A DNA stretch of 64,000 nucleotides from UBA1930 sp943368475 (GTDB lineage: Bacteria; Bacteroidota; Bacteroidia; Chitinophagales; Chitinophagaceae), in NCBI GenBank assembly GCA_943368475.1, contig CALRLF020000001.1, positions 62,001 through 126,000 of the forward strand, written 5' to 3'. Below the pieces are notes generated by a model that was not told the origin of the DNA, searched no databases, and saw only the letters and a program-made list of their open reading frames with translations. This document shows positions 1 through 8,009 of this stretch, in pieces. The translations under genes were made by a program, and so were the position numbers. Position 1 is the first letter of the stretch. Every line of letters begins with the position of its first letter.

Positions 1-1656
1 GCTTGCTCCAGTAGAAATTTTGCCAAAGAAAATTTGCTCAGCTGCTCGTCCACCCAAAGTCATACAAACCTGATCTAACAACTGATCTGTATTATATAAG
101 TATTGTTCTTTTGGCGTGTATTGGGCATAACCCAATGCTGCTGTACCTCTTGGAACAATGGTTACTTTTAATAATGGATAAGCATGCTCTAAAAACCATC
201 CACATATTGCATGACCAGCTTCGTGGTAAGCAATAATTTCTTTTTCGTGTGGAGCAATAATTTTATTGCGTTTTTCCAAGCCACCAATTACACGGTCAAT
301 AGCATCTTGAAAATCACTCATATCCACAGCTTCTTTGCCTTTACGAGCAGCAATTAAGGCAGCTTCGTTACATACATTGGCAATATCTGCACCAGCAAAA
401 CCTGGAGTTTGTTCGGCCAGTTTATGAATATCTAATTTTTCAGACACTTTAATTGGTACCAAATGCACTTTAAAAATGGCTTCACGACCTTTTACATCGG
501 GTTTATCAATAGTAATTTGACGATCGAAACGGCCAGGACGTAACAATGCATTATCCAACACATCTGGTCGGTTGGTTGCTGCAAGAATAATAATACCAGC
601 ATCACCAGCAAAACCATCCATTTCAACCAATAATTGGTTTAAAGTGTTTTCCCTTTCATCGTTACTCATCATTACATTCTTACCTCTTGCCCTACCAATT
701 GCATCAATTTCATCTATGAAAATTATACAAGGAGCTTTTTCTCTTGCCTGCTTAAATAAATCTCTTACACGGCTTGCACCAACGCCTACAAACATTTCAA
801 CAAAATCGCTACCACTTAAGCTAAAGAAAGGTACTTGTGCTTCTCCAGCCATTGCTTTTGCCAATAAGGTTTTACCAGTACCTGGAGGACCAACTAATAA
901 AGCACCTTTTGGAATTTTACCACCTAGGGCAGTATATTTTTTGGGATTTTTAAGGAAATCGACGATTTCCATTACTTCCACTTTGGCTTCATCTAAACCT
1001 GCAACATCGCCAAAATTGATATTTACTTTGGTGCCTTTTTCGAATAGTGTGGCTTTAGATTTTCCTATATTAAAAATTCCACCACCGCCTCCACCGCCTG
1101 GGCCACCACCCATTTTACGCATCATGAGCACCCAAAAACCAATTAATACTATTAGTGTAACTACAATATTGGCAATAGGTCCAAAATAATCATCTTTGGT
1201 TATAAACTTTTTTTGTACTTCAGGAATGTTTTTATTTTCAGCATAAAACTTTGCCATTTCATCATCAAAACTTTTCCAATCAGCAACCTTAAAATCAAAC
1301 AAAGGCATTCCCTTTTTGGCTACAGCTTTAGGATCAATTTTAATATTTTTGAACTTTTCCTGATAAAAAGGGCGGTATAAACTATCGCCATTTAAATAAA
1401 CACGTACGCTTTTACGCCCAGCATTATCTAATTGCTCAATCTTAGTAACATCTCCTTTTGCCAACATTTCAGTTCTAAAAACCAATGAACTGATTTCTTG
1501 GGTTTCGGGTGTGCCTACATTAAAAATTAAATTTCCCAATAAGATTGCTCCAACAATAGCATATATCCAATAGATAGAAAATTTGGGGCCTTTTTTAGAG
1601 CCCTTATCATCGCCACTTAAATTGGGTCTGAAATTTTTTGGTTCTTTTTCCTGCAT
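1..1656 (-). CDS. ftsH: ATP-dependent zinc metalloprotease FtsH (C-terminus cut by window edge)
   Basis: Membrane-anchored AAA+ protease that degrades misfolded and regulatory membrane proteins. Reading leftward from the ATG at 1656, the protein has a short charged N-terminus, a first membrane segment (about residues 28-46), a periplasmic loop and a second membrane segment ending in a Gly-rich linker. The AAA module follows, with Walker A GPPGTGKT, Walker B IIFIDEID and the second region of homology (ATNRPDVLD...RPGRFDR). The zinc-protease motif HEAGH is visible near 230. The reading frame is open to base 1, so the end of the protease domain lies outside the window. It sits 68 bp downstream of rsfS on the same strand, the usual Bacteroidota order. 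Identification is secure. Confidence 0.97.
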   Translation of the reverse strand, partial: MQEKEPKNFRPNLSGDDKGSKKGPKFSIYWIYAIVGAILLGNLIFNVGTPETQEISSLVFRTEMLAKGDVTKIEQLDNAGRKSVRVYLNGDSLYRPFYQEKFKNIKIDPKAVAKKGMPLFDFKVADWKSFDDEMAKFYAENKNIPEVQKKFITKDDYFGPIANIVVTLIVLIGFWVLMMRKMGGGPGGGGGGGIFNIGKSKATLFEKGTKVNINFGDVAGLDEAKVEVMEIVDFLKNPKKYTALGGKIPKGALLVGPPGTGKTLLAKAMAGEAQVPFFSLSGSDFVEMFVGVGASRVRDLFKQAREKAPCIIFIDEIDAIGRARGKNVMMSNDERENTLNQLLVEMDGFAGDAGIIILAATNRPDVLDNALLRPGRFDRQITIDKPDVKGREAIFKVHLVPIKVSEKLDIHKLAEQTPGFAGADIANVCNEAALIAARKGKEAVDMSDFQDAIDRVIGGLEKRNKIIAPHEKEIIAYHEAGHAICGWFLEHAYPLLKVTIVPRGTAALGYAQYTPKEQYLYNTDQLLDQVCMTLGGRAAEQIFFGKISTGAS

Positions 1657-1724
1657 AATAACTGTTCTCCCTAATCAAATAATGTTTTTAATCAAAAAAA
1701 GTTCGGCAAGTAGTTTTTTTAATA

Positions 1725-2129
1725 CTACAAATCATGCCCTGTTGTTTCAGCATCGCTCCACATTTCTTCTAGCTTATAAAACTTTCTGGCATCGGGGTGC
1801 ATTACATGTACAACAATGTTTACATAATCAATCAATACCCATTGTAAAGCCTGTTTTCCTTCGTGTTTATAGGGATTTTCGCCACACTCTTCTTTAACCA
1901 AATGCTCTATATAATCACTAATGGCTTTAATTTGAGTGGTACTGGTAGCTTCACAAACAATAAAAAAATCGGCAATGGCTTCAGGAATTTTCCTAAGGTC
2001 GAGGCTAATAATTTTTTCGCCTTTTTTATCTTCAATTGCCTTAATAATTGTTTTGAAAATTTTAGAGTTCTTGTTCAACTTAGTAACCGAACTCTTTTTA
2101 CGGGTGCTTAAAACAGAAAGAGGTGCCAA
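1725..2129 (-). CDS. rsfS: Ribosomal silencing factor RsfS
   Basis: RsfS (RsfA/Iojap family) binds ribosomal protein uL14 on the large subunit and blocks subunit joining when nutrients are short. The 134-residue protein shows the family core: KTIIKAIEDKKGEKIISLDLR, the DFFIVCEATS segment, and the Trp-containing block WVLIDYVNIVVHVMHPDARKFYKLEEMW. The first 20 residues are a basic tail common in Bacteroidota homologues. The start used is a TTG; no ATG lies upstream of the conserved core, so the exact start is uncertain. It is probably co-transcribed with ftsH, and its start faces birA across about 235 bp. Confidence 0.93.
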   Translation of the reverse strand: MAPLSVLSTRKKSSVTKLNKNSKIFKTIIKAIEDKKGEKIISLDLRKIPEAIADFFIVCEATSTTQIKAISDYIEHLVKEECGENPYKHEGKQALQWVLIDYVNIVVHVMHPDARKFYKLEEMWSDAETTGHDL

Positions 2130-2339
2130 TAATGAAACGTATTTTGTGTTAATTAATTTTTGTTACCAGCTTTTGGAACTAAATGCATCTTTTGAGGCGA
2201 CGCTCCATTCAACTGATGAATATCTATTGATCTTTTATTTACAGACGATTGACAATTTAAACTATTGTATTCGCTGCAAAAAATAAAGTAATTTTTGTAT
2301 TGCTTAAAACGGTGTTGTTTACAAACCAATAACTCTCTT

Positions 2340-2347
2340 TACTTTCG
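2340..2347 (+). promoter_or_regulatory. Putative -7 box (TACTTTCG) of the birA promoter
   Basis: TACTTTCG differs at one base from the Bacteroidota -7 consensus TAnnTTTG. A TTG at 2315-2317 stands 22 bases upstream, within the spacing seen for the -33 element. A transcript would begin just before the TTG start of birA, leaving a very short leader. This is a pattern match only. Confidence 0.4.
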
Positions 2348-2364
2348 TCAAAAGTAACAATCTT

Positions 2365-3147
2365 TTGTCATCCATTCGCATCAATATAGCCCAAAACGAT
2401 AGTCAACCACCAATTGGCCATAATTTTTTTGAATTAGATCAAATCGATAGTACCAATACCCATGCCATGAACCAAATTCAGTCAAAATTGACCGAACATG
2501 GCAATGCCTATTTTGCCCACCATCAAACAGCTGGCAAAGGCAGGCAAGGTAAGGTTTGGCAAGCTGAACCAAAAGCCAATATTATTTTATCGGTTGTTTT
2601 AGATGCTTCTCGGCTAAAAATGAGTCAATCTTTTACCATTAGTATGGTTGCAGCATTGGCGGTAACGGATTTATTAAGCCAGTATATTCGTCAAAACATA
2701 AGTATAAAATGGCCCAACGATGTTTATTATAATGACAGTAAGGCAGCAGGCATTTTGATAGAAAACAAACTACAAGGATCAAAATGGCAATGGTGCGTAA
2801 TAGGAATTGGTATTAATATAAATCAAACCAGCTTTGATAATAGCATATTAAACCCAACTTCATTATCGCTAATTACCAAAAAAAAATACGATACCGTACA
2901 GCTTGCCAAAGAGTTGTGCTGCAATTTAGAAAAACGTTACCAGCAACTTATTACAGGTAATTTACAATGCTTATTAAACGAATACAATAACCATTTATAC
3001 AAACAAGGACAAATTGTTAAACTTAAAAAAAACAATATTGCTTTTTCATGCATTATTCAATCGGTTAATTTACAAGGAAAATTACAAGTAAGTGGTGGAT
3101 TACAAGACGAATTTGATTTTGGTGAAGTAGACTGGATTTTAAAATAA
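2365..3147 (+). CDS. birA: Biotin--[acetyl-CoA-carboxylase] ligase
   Basis: Forms biotinyl-AMP and transfers biotin to the carrier lysine of biotin carboxylases. The catalytic-domain signatures are present: the biotinoyl-AMP loop as GKGRQGKVW (about residues 57-65) and KWPNDVYYNDSKAAGILIEN (about 114-133), followed by the small C-terminal domain. The N-terminal helix-turn-helix of the E. coli bifunctional repressor is absent, so this is a ligase only, as is usual in Bacteroidota. The frame opens at a TTG; the first in-frame ATG (near 2467) would remove part of the conserved core, so the TTG is preferred. It is divergent from rsfS. Confidence 0.92.
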   Translation: MSSIRINIAQNDSQPPIGHNFFELDQIDSTNTHAMNQIQSKLTEHGNAYFAHHQTAGKGRQGKVWQAEPKANIILSVVLDASRLKMSQSFTISMVAALAVTDLLSQYIRQNISIKWPNDVYYNDSKAAGILIENKLQGSKWQWCVIGIGININQTSFDNSILNPTSLSLITKKKYDTVQLAKELCCNLEKRYQQLITGNLQCLLNEYNNHLYKQGQIVKLKKNNIAFSCIIQSVNLQGKLQVSGGLQDEFDFGEVDWILK

Positions 3148-3202
3148 CATTCATTTAAATAAGGATTATACAATTATTAATTGCTCACTGTACCTTAGCG
3201 TT

Positions 3203-3634
3203 ATGCAAACAGTATTTCATTTATTTGTTTATGGTTCTTTACGTAGTGGTTTTAAAAGCCCTGCATATAATTATGTAAGTAAATATTTTACACTTATTTG
3301 TGAAGCCAAAGTAAAAGGCATTTTACACAACATGGGTGATTATCCTGCTGCTGTACCAACCAATGACGACCATTTTATTACTGGCGAATTATACAGCATT
3401 AACAATGCCGACGAATTTGGTTTTGCTATTGCACAATTGGATGATTATGAAGGTGTACATGGCGAAGAAGATGGAGAAGAACCTTTATTTGCTAGAAAAA
3501 AAACTATCGTTTATCATAATGAACAAACAACTGAAGCTTGGGCTTATTGGTTTAATGGAGATGTAAGCAATAAACCAATTATTGAAAGTGGTGATGTTTT
3601 GGCATATTACTCAGCTAAGCAAAATGGTTTTTAG
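3203..3634 (+). CDS. Gamma-glutamylcyclotransferase (AIG2-like) family protein
   Basis: The N-terminus FHLFVYGSLRSGF carries the YGSL motif that binds the gamma-glutamyl group in the GGCT/AIG2 fold, and the acidic stretch LDDYEGVHGEEDGEEP supplies the likely catalytic Glu (family pattern LD.YEG). At 143 residues it matches the single-domain family. Members act on gamma-glutamyl amines or peptides, but the substrate cannot be read from sequence. It begins with ATG 55 bp after birA and ends 2 bp before the lpxH start, so the two are very likely co-transcribed. Confidence 0.82.
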   Translation: MQTVFHLFVYGSLRSGFKSPAYNYVSKYFTLICEAKVKGILHNMGDYPAAVPTNDDHFITGELYSINNADEFGFAIAQLDDYEGVHGEEDGEEPLFARKKTIVYHNEQTTEAWAYWFNGDVSNKPIIESGDVLAYYSAKQNGF

Positions 3635-3636
3635 TT

Positions 3637-4395
3637 ATGGAAGCAACTGCTGCTAAAAATATATATTTTATTTCCGACTTTCATTTGGGTGCTCCCAATT
3701 ATGCAAGCAGCTTGGTTAGAGAAAAAAAGCTTGTTGCATTTTTAGAAAGTATTAAACATACTGCTTCCGAAATTTTTATTGTTGGCGATATGTTCGATTT
3801 TTGGTTTGAGTATAAAACCACTGTTCCCAAAGGATATATCCGCTTATTAGGAAAATTAGCTGAGCTTACAGATGCTGGAATTGCCATTCATTTTTTTCTA
3901 GGTAATCATGATATGTGGATGAGTGGTTATTTTGAAAAAGAACTGAACATACCAGTTTATGCCGAGCCAAAAGTTTTTGAACGGTTTGGTAAAAGTTTAT
4001 TTATTGGTCATGGCGATGGTTTAGGCCCTGACGATCATGGGTATAAGTTTATTAAAAAGGTTTTTAGAAACCCAGTTTGCCAATGGTTATTTGGTGCACT
4101 TCACCCAACTTGGGGCATGGGTTTAGCAAATTATTTCAGCAGAAAAAGTAGAGAAAAAACAGGTAATGCCGATGCCGATTTTTTGGGAGCAGATAAAGAA
4201 TGGTTAATTATTTTTTGTAAAGAAACTTTAACTAAACAGTATTACGATTATTTTATTTTTGGACATAGACACTACCCAATAGATTTTGCTTTGAACGAAA
4301 AAAGTAGGTACATCAATTTAGGCGATTGGATAAACAATTTTACCTATGCTGTTTTTGATGGCAATATCATAGAACTAAAAAAATGGGAAAATTAA
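3637..4395 (+). CDS. lpxH: UDP-2,3-diacylglucosamine diphosphatase (LpxH-type metallophosphoesterase)
   Basis: Hydrolyses UDP-2,3-diacylglucosamine to lipid X in lipid A synthesis, at the cytoplasmic face of the inner membrane. All metal-binding blocks of the calcineurin-like fold are present: SDFHLG near residue 13, GDMFDFWFEY near 51, GNHDMW near 89, HGDGLGPDDHG near 126 and GHRHYP near 208. The 252-residue length and the GDMFDFWFEY block favour the LpxH family over generic phosphoesterases. It overlaps the next gene by 13 bp, which implies translational coupling. LpxH versus a close paralogue cannot be settled without a tree. Confidence 0.85.
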   Translation: MEATAAKNIYFISDFHLGAPNYASSLVREKKLVAFLESIKHTASEIFIVGDMFDFWFEYKTTVPKGYIRLLGKLAELTDAGIAIHFFLGNHDMWMSGYFEKELNIPVYAEPKVFERFGKSLFIGHGDGLGPDDHGYKFIKKVFRNPVCQWLFGALHPTWGMGLANYFSRKSREKTGNADADFLGADKEWLIIFCKETLTKQYYDYFIFGHRHYPIDFALNEKSRYINLGDWINNFTYAVFDGNIIELKKWEN

Positions 4396-5201
4396 AATAT
4401 TTTTTTACGCTTCTTTTAATTGCAGTTGCAACAAATGTTATTGCTGCTGATACTACAATTAACTACACTTTACGCAAAACCATAAAAGGCAATTTCACTA
4501 ATTTTTCTTTAGATAATTTAGGCAATATTTATCTGCTTACGCCAAACAATCAAATAAAAAAAATTAACTCAAACTACGATAGTGTTGGTATTTTTAATGA
4601 TGTAAGACGTTTTGGAAAAATTAGTTTAATTGATGCAAGTAACCCTTTAAAAATATTGGTGTACTACAAAGATTTTAGCACCATTGTTGTATTAGATAGG
4701 TTTTTAAATATGCGTAATAGCATTGATTTACGCAGCCAAAATATTTTGCAGGTTAAAACAATTGCTCAGAGTTACGATAATAATATTTGGCTATTTGATG
4801 AATTAAATGCTGCCATTAAAAAAGTAGATGAAAATGGCAAAGTGTTATTGACTAGTGCCGATTTTAGAATGTTATTTGATGAAGTACCAAACCCATCAAC
4901 AATGATTGATATAAACGGACAACTGTATTTGTACAACACTAAAAATGGATGGCTTGTTTTTGATTATTATGGAGCATTAAAAAATAAATATGCCATTGTT
5001 AATTGGCAAGATGTGCAAGTGATTAACAATACCCTTACAGGAAGAACTGAAAACCAATTGGTGATGTCTCAACCGCAAACATTAAGCATAACCAATTATA
5101 ACACAAATTTTAATCTAGATAATGCATTAAAAGTGTTGCACAGCAAAGATTTTACTTACCTATTAACAGCAGAGGGATTAGAAATTTACAAACAAAAATA
5201 A
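4383..5201 (+). CDS. Predicted secreted protein, possibly beta-propeller
   Basis: Function not recognised. The 272-residue product starts with a clear signal peptide (GKLKYFFTLLLIAVATNVIAA). The rest is short alternating hydrophobic stretches with repeated phrases such as LDNLGNIYLLT, YDNNIWLFDE and INGQLYLYN, spaced about 40-50 residues apart, which is how six-bladed propellers of the NHL/YncE type look. No catalytic motif is visible. It overlaps the lpxH end by 13 bp, so it belongs to that operon and may act in the envelope. It ends 4 bp from the end of the convergent TPR kinase gene, with no room for a separate terminator. Confidence 0.7.
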   Translation: MGKLKYFFTLLLIAVATNVIAADTTINYTLRKTIKGNFTNFSLDNLGNIYLLTPNNQIKKINSNYDSVGIFNDVRRFGKISLIDASNPLKILVYYKDFSTIVVLDRFLNMRNSIDLRSQNILQVKTIAQSYDNNIWLFDELNAAIKKVDENGKVLLTSADFRMLFDEVPNPSTMIDINGQLYLYNTKNGWLVFDYYGALKNKYAIVNWQDVQVINNTLTGRTENQLVMSQPQTLSITNYNTNFNLDNALKVLHSKDFTYLLTAEGLEIYKQK

Positions 5202-5205
5202 CCTA

Positions 5206-7500
5206 TTAAATATTGCTTATTGGCAGTGTTATTTTCAGTTCACTTCCCTTAGCAGTGTTATTAGCAGTTAAGGTTCCATTCATCAAGTGTAAAAAAGTTT
5301 TACTAAGCATTAAACCCAAGCCAGTTCCTTTTTCATCAGCAGTTCCGTCTGTCGTATCTACAGTAGTAAATGCAATATCGCTTATTTGCTGAAGTTGCTT
5401 TATAGAAAACCCAATACCAGCATCTTTACAGTATACTTCTACCGAAGTATTATTTAGCAAAACACTTAATTGTACCATAGTATTTGCATGGCTAAATTTA
5501 ATGGCATTATTAATAATATTTCTTACTACCAGTGTTAGCATTTCTTTATCGGCCAATACAAATAAATATTCTGGCACTAACACTTCAACTGAAATATGTT
5601 TTTTAGCAGCATCTACCCTTGAATATTCTAAAACAAACTTAATTACCTCGAGTAAATTAACGGATTGTATTTTGGTTTTAAAACCTTGCATTTGCGTTGC
5701 CGACCATTTAATTAAATTGGTCATTAATGAAGCAGTTGCATACAACCTATTATTTATTTCTTTGGTATAAATTTGCATTTTATCTGGAGTAACTTCATCG
5801 TACTTCAATAATTCTTGAAATGACAATAATGAATTTATGGGTGACAATAAATCATGGCTGACCACACTAAATATTTTATCTTTCTCTGTATTTACTTTTT
5901 CTAGTTCAATCTTTTGTAAAGAAATAGTTTGGTTTAATTTTTTTGTTTTTTGATAATCATAAATTACCAATCCCACTATGCAAAAAAGCAATAGCATCCC
6001 AATGAATAAGAAGAATTTTTGCTTTTCATATAATTTTAGTTGTTGCTGCTGTTTATCAATTTGCTTATTGCTTAACTCCTTATCTAGCTTGGCTTGTAGC
6101 ATATTTTTTTGTAAAAGTGTTGCTTGTAAGGCCTTTTCGTTTTTTAAAACTGTTTGTTCTTGCAAATAAGTTAATCGTTGCACATCTTTTTCTTTACTTA
6201 AGATTTGTAATTTTTGCTGATTTAACAGTAATTGCTGCTGCTGCTGCTTTGCCAATAAAACCTGTTGCTGCAATTTAGCTTCTGTAATTTGTTGGTTAAG
6301 TTTATACTCATTTTCTTTAACTGAAAAATCAAGTTCTAATTGCTTTCTAGTAATTTCTCTTTCTTTTTCTTTACCATAGATACTGTCTCTAATTACAATA
6401 TATTTTTTATAGGCAATTATAGCCGAATCATAGTGTTTAACCAGCTCATACACCAAGCTCATTTTCTCGAAAACATTTCTTTGCGTAACAAGCAACCCAA
6501 TTTCATTACCCAATAATAAACTTTTACGCAAATAATACATACTGTTACTGTAATCGCTACTGCCCATAAAAAAACACCCCATCGTGTAATACAAATCACT
6601 CAATTCATCTTTTGCATTATCTATTCTAATATGAGCCATTGCGTTTTCATATTGTTGCAAAGCCAATACTCTATTGTTTTGTTGTTCGTATAATTTGCCA
6701 ATATCGGTATAAATGGCACCAATCAAAGGTTCGTCTTTTATTGTTTCTGCTACAGATAAAGCTGTATTTAAGTTACTCAAAGCAACTGTAAATTTATTAA
6801 AACTATTTAGAGCCAATTTTGCAATGTCAATGCTTGAGAGTTGTGCATAAATATTACCCAATGCTTTGTAGGCTATAGCAGTACCATAATTTATACCAAC
6901 AGGCAATCCATCACCACTCTGCGTTTTAAAAATAATTAAAGCTTTTTGAACATATTCAACTGCTTTGAGATGTTGTTGTAGCTCTTGATAAGTAGTTCCA
7001 ATATTCATGTAGCAACTACTTATCTTATTGTAATCTTTCAATTCGTTGTATAAACCAACAGCTATTTGATTGGCTTCTAGAGATTTGGCATAATCGGGTA
7101 ATGTATTGTATAATGCTCCAAGGTTTAAATAAAATCCGGCAACCTTTCTTTTATCATTTCGTTTCCAGGCAACTTCAATTCCTTTTATGTAATTGTCAAT
7201 AGCCTGAAAATATTTAGATGCTCCATGATAACACAAACCTAATTTCTCATACACAGTTGTTAAAGAAAAACTCAGTGGTAACTTTTTTGCAATCACAATT
7301 GCCTTTTGTCCATATTCTTCAACTTTTTCAAAATTCTCTAGCCGCCTGTATTGCCTGAAAACATTAATTAAATGAACCACTTTAATAGAATCTTCTTTAA
7401 GATAGGCATTGTTAATTAACAGCAAGCTATCTAACTTTTGTTGCTGACCATAAGTATGGAAAATTGAGAGGATAAACAGTAGTAATAAAACTTTTTTCAT
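5206..7500 (-). CDS. TPR-containing sensor histidine kinase
   Basis: A 764-residue sensor kinase of a type common in Bacteroidota. In order: signal peptide (KKVLLLLFILSIFHTYG), a periplasmic array of about seven tetratricopeptide repeats to roughly residue 370, a long Gln-rich coiled coil (about 380-490), one membrane segment (FFLFIGMLLLFCIVGLVIYDY), a dimerisation/phosphoacceptor domain with SHDLLSPINSL, and a HATPase domain with NNAIKFSH, DAGIGFS and GTGLGLML. The H box has Leu-Leu-Ser-Pro rather than the common L(R/K)-(T/S)-P. There is no receiver domain and no adjacent response regulator, so its partner is elsewhere. A CTG-rich run at about 6235-6250 encodes the Gln tract. Confidence 0.9.
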   Translation of the reverse strand: MKKVLLLLFILSIFHTYGQQQKLDSLLLINNAYLKEDSIKVVHLINVFRQYRRLENFEKVEEYGQKAIVIAKKLPLSFSLTTVYEKLGLCYHGASKYFQAIDNYIKGIEVAWKRNDKRKVAGFYLNLGALYNTLPDYAKSLEANQIAVGLYNELKDYNKISSCYMNIGTTYQELQQHLKAVEYVQKALIIFKTQSGDGLPVGINYGTAIAYKALGNIYAQLSSIDIAKLALNSFNKFTVALSNLNTALSVAETIKDEPLIGAIYTDIGKLYEQQNNRVLALQQYENAMAHIRIDNAKDELSDLYYTMGCFFMGSSDYSNSMYYLRKSLLLGNEIGLLVTQRNVFEKMSLVYELVKHYDSAIIAYKKYIVIRDSIYGKEKEREITRKQLELDFSVKENEYKLNQQITEAKLQQQVLLAKQQQQQLLLNQQKLQILSKEKDVQRLTYLQEQTVLKNEKALQATLLQKNMLQAKLDKELSNKQIDKQQQQLKLYEKQKFFLFIGMLLLFCIVGLVIYDYQKTKKLNQTISLQKIELEKVNTEKDKIFSVVSHDLLSPINSLLSFQELLKYDEVTPDKMQIYTKEINNRLYATASLMTNLIKWSATQMQGFKTKIQSVNLLEVIKFVLEYSRVDAAKKHISVEVLVPEYLFVLADKEMLTLVVRNIINNAIKFSHANTMVQLSVLLNNTSVEVYCKDAGIGFSIKQLQQISDIAFTTVDTTDGTADEKGTGLGLMLSKTFLHLMNGTLTANNTAKGSELKITLPISNI

Positions 7501-8009
7501 TAGGCTTACAGAAATATATAGGTATGCAAAACAGTAACACTTGTATTTGTTTAATGTTTATCAAAAATGAATGTAGTTAAAAGAATTAAATAAACATTCT
7601 ATACTTAAATAAAATATTAAAGCAACCATTGTATCAACAGAATGAACAGATGTTTAATTTTCGTAAAGGGAAAGAGAAGAAATCAAAAAACTGCACAAGA
7701 TAATTGATTTTTGTGAGTTGTTTTAAGTTAATATTCAGAACAAACATTTCTTCCACAAACAACAATTTTATTGCAGAAATGCCACTTGCATTCCTTTATT
7801 TTTGCTAATTGCCCTGTTCGAAAAAATATACAGTTGACTGATGTTGTAGCAACAACAGGTATCCCTAAGTGCTGGGATGAGGAACTGGAAGCCAAGCATA
7901 TATCACCTACTTTATATTTTGGGCGGTTAACTTATTTTATTGATTATTATTACTCATGTAGTTACTGTGCAACATTGATTACACACTATTACATTTTAAA
8001 AAAATTATT
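7501..8009. other. 509-bp AT-rich intergenic region, no supported gene
   Basis: This gap separates the divergent TPR kinase and SNF2 genes and presumably holds both promoters. One open frame at 7771-8028 begins with TTG, is Cys-rich, resembles no family I know and runs into the SNF2 start in another frame, so it is not annotated. A patch at about 7830-7890 is visibly richer in G and C than its surroundings and holds a small inverted repeat (GTTGT/ACAAC near 7844). I see no terminator, tRNA or recognisable riboswitch. Confidence 0.5.

Noticed and set aside
572..1189. A 205-codon open frame on the plus strand
   Set aside because: It lies wholly antisense to ftsH, whose AAA and protease motifs are intact on the other strand; the translated plus-strand product looks like no protein family.
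1936..2286. A 116-codon open frame on the plus strand
   Set aside because: Its first half is antisense to rsfS and the rest is the promoter gap; no start signal or similarity.
6235..6255. CTG-rich run that looks like a microsatellite
   Set aside because: It encodes the Gln tract of the kinase coiled coil in frame, and the translated region is otherwise normal.
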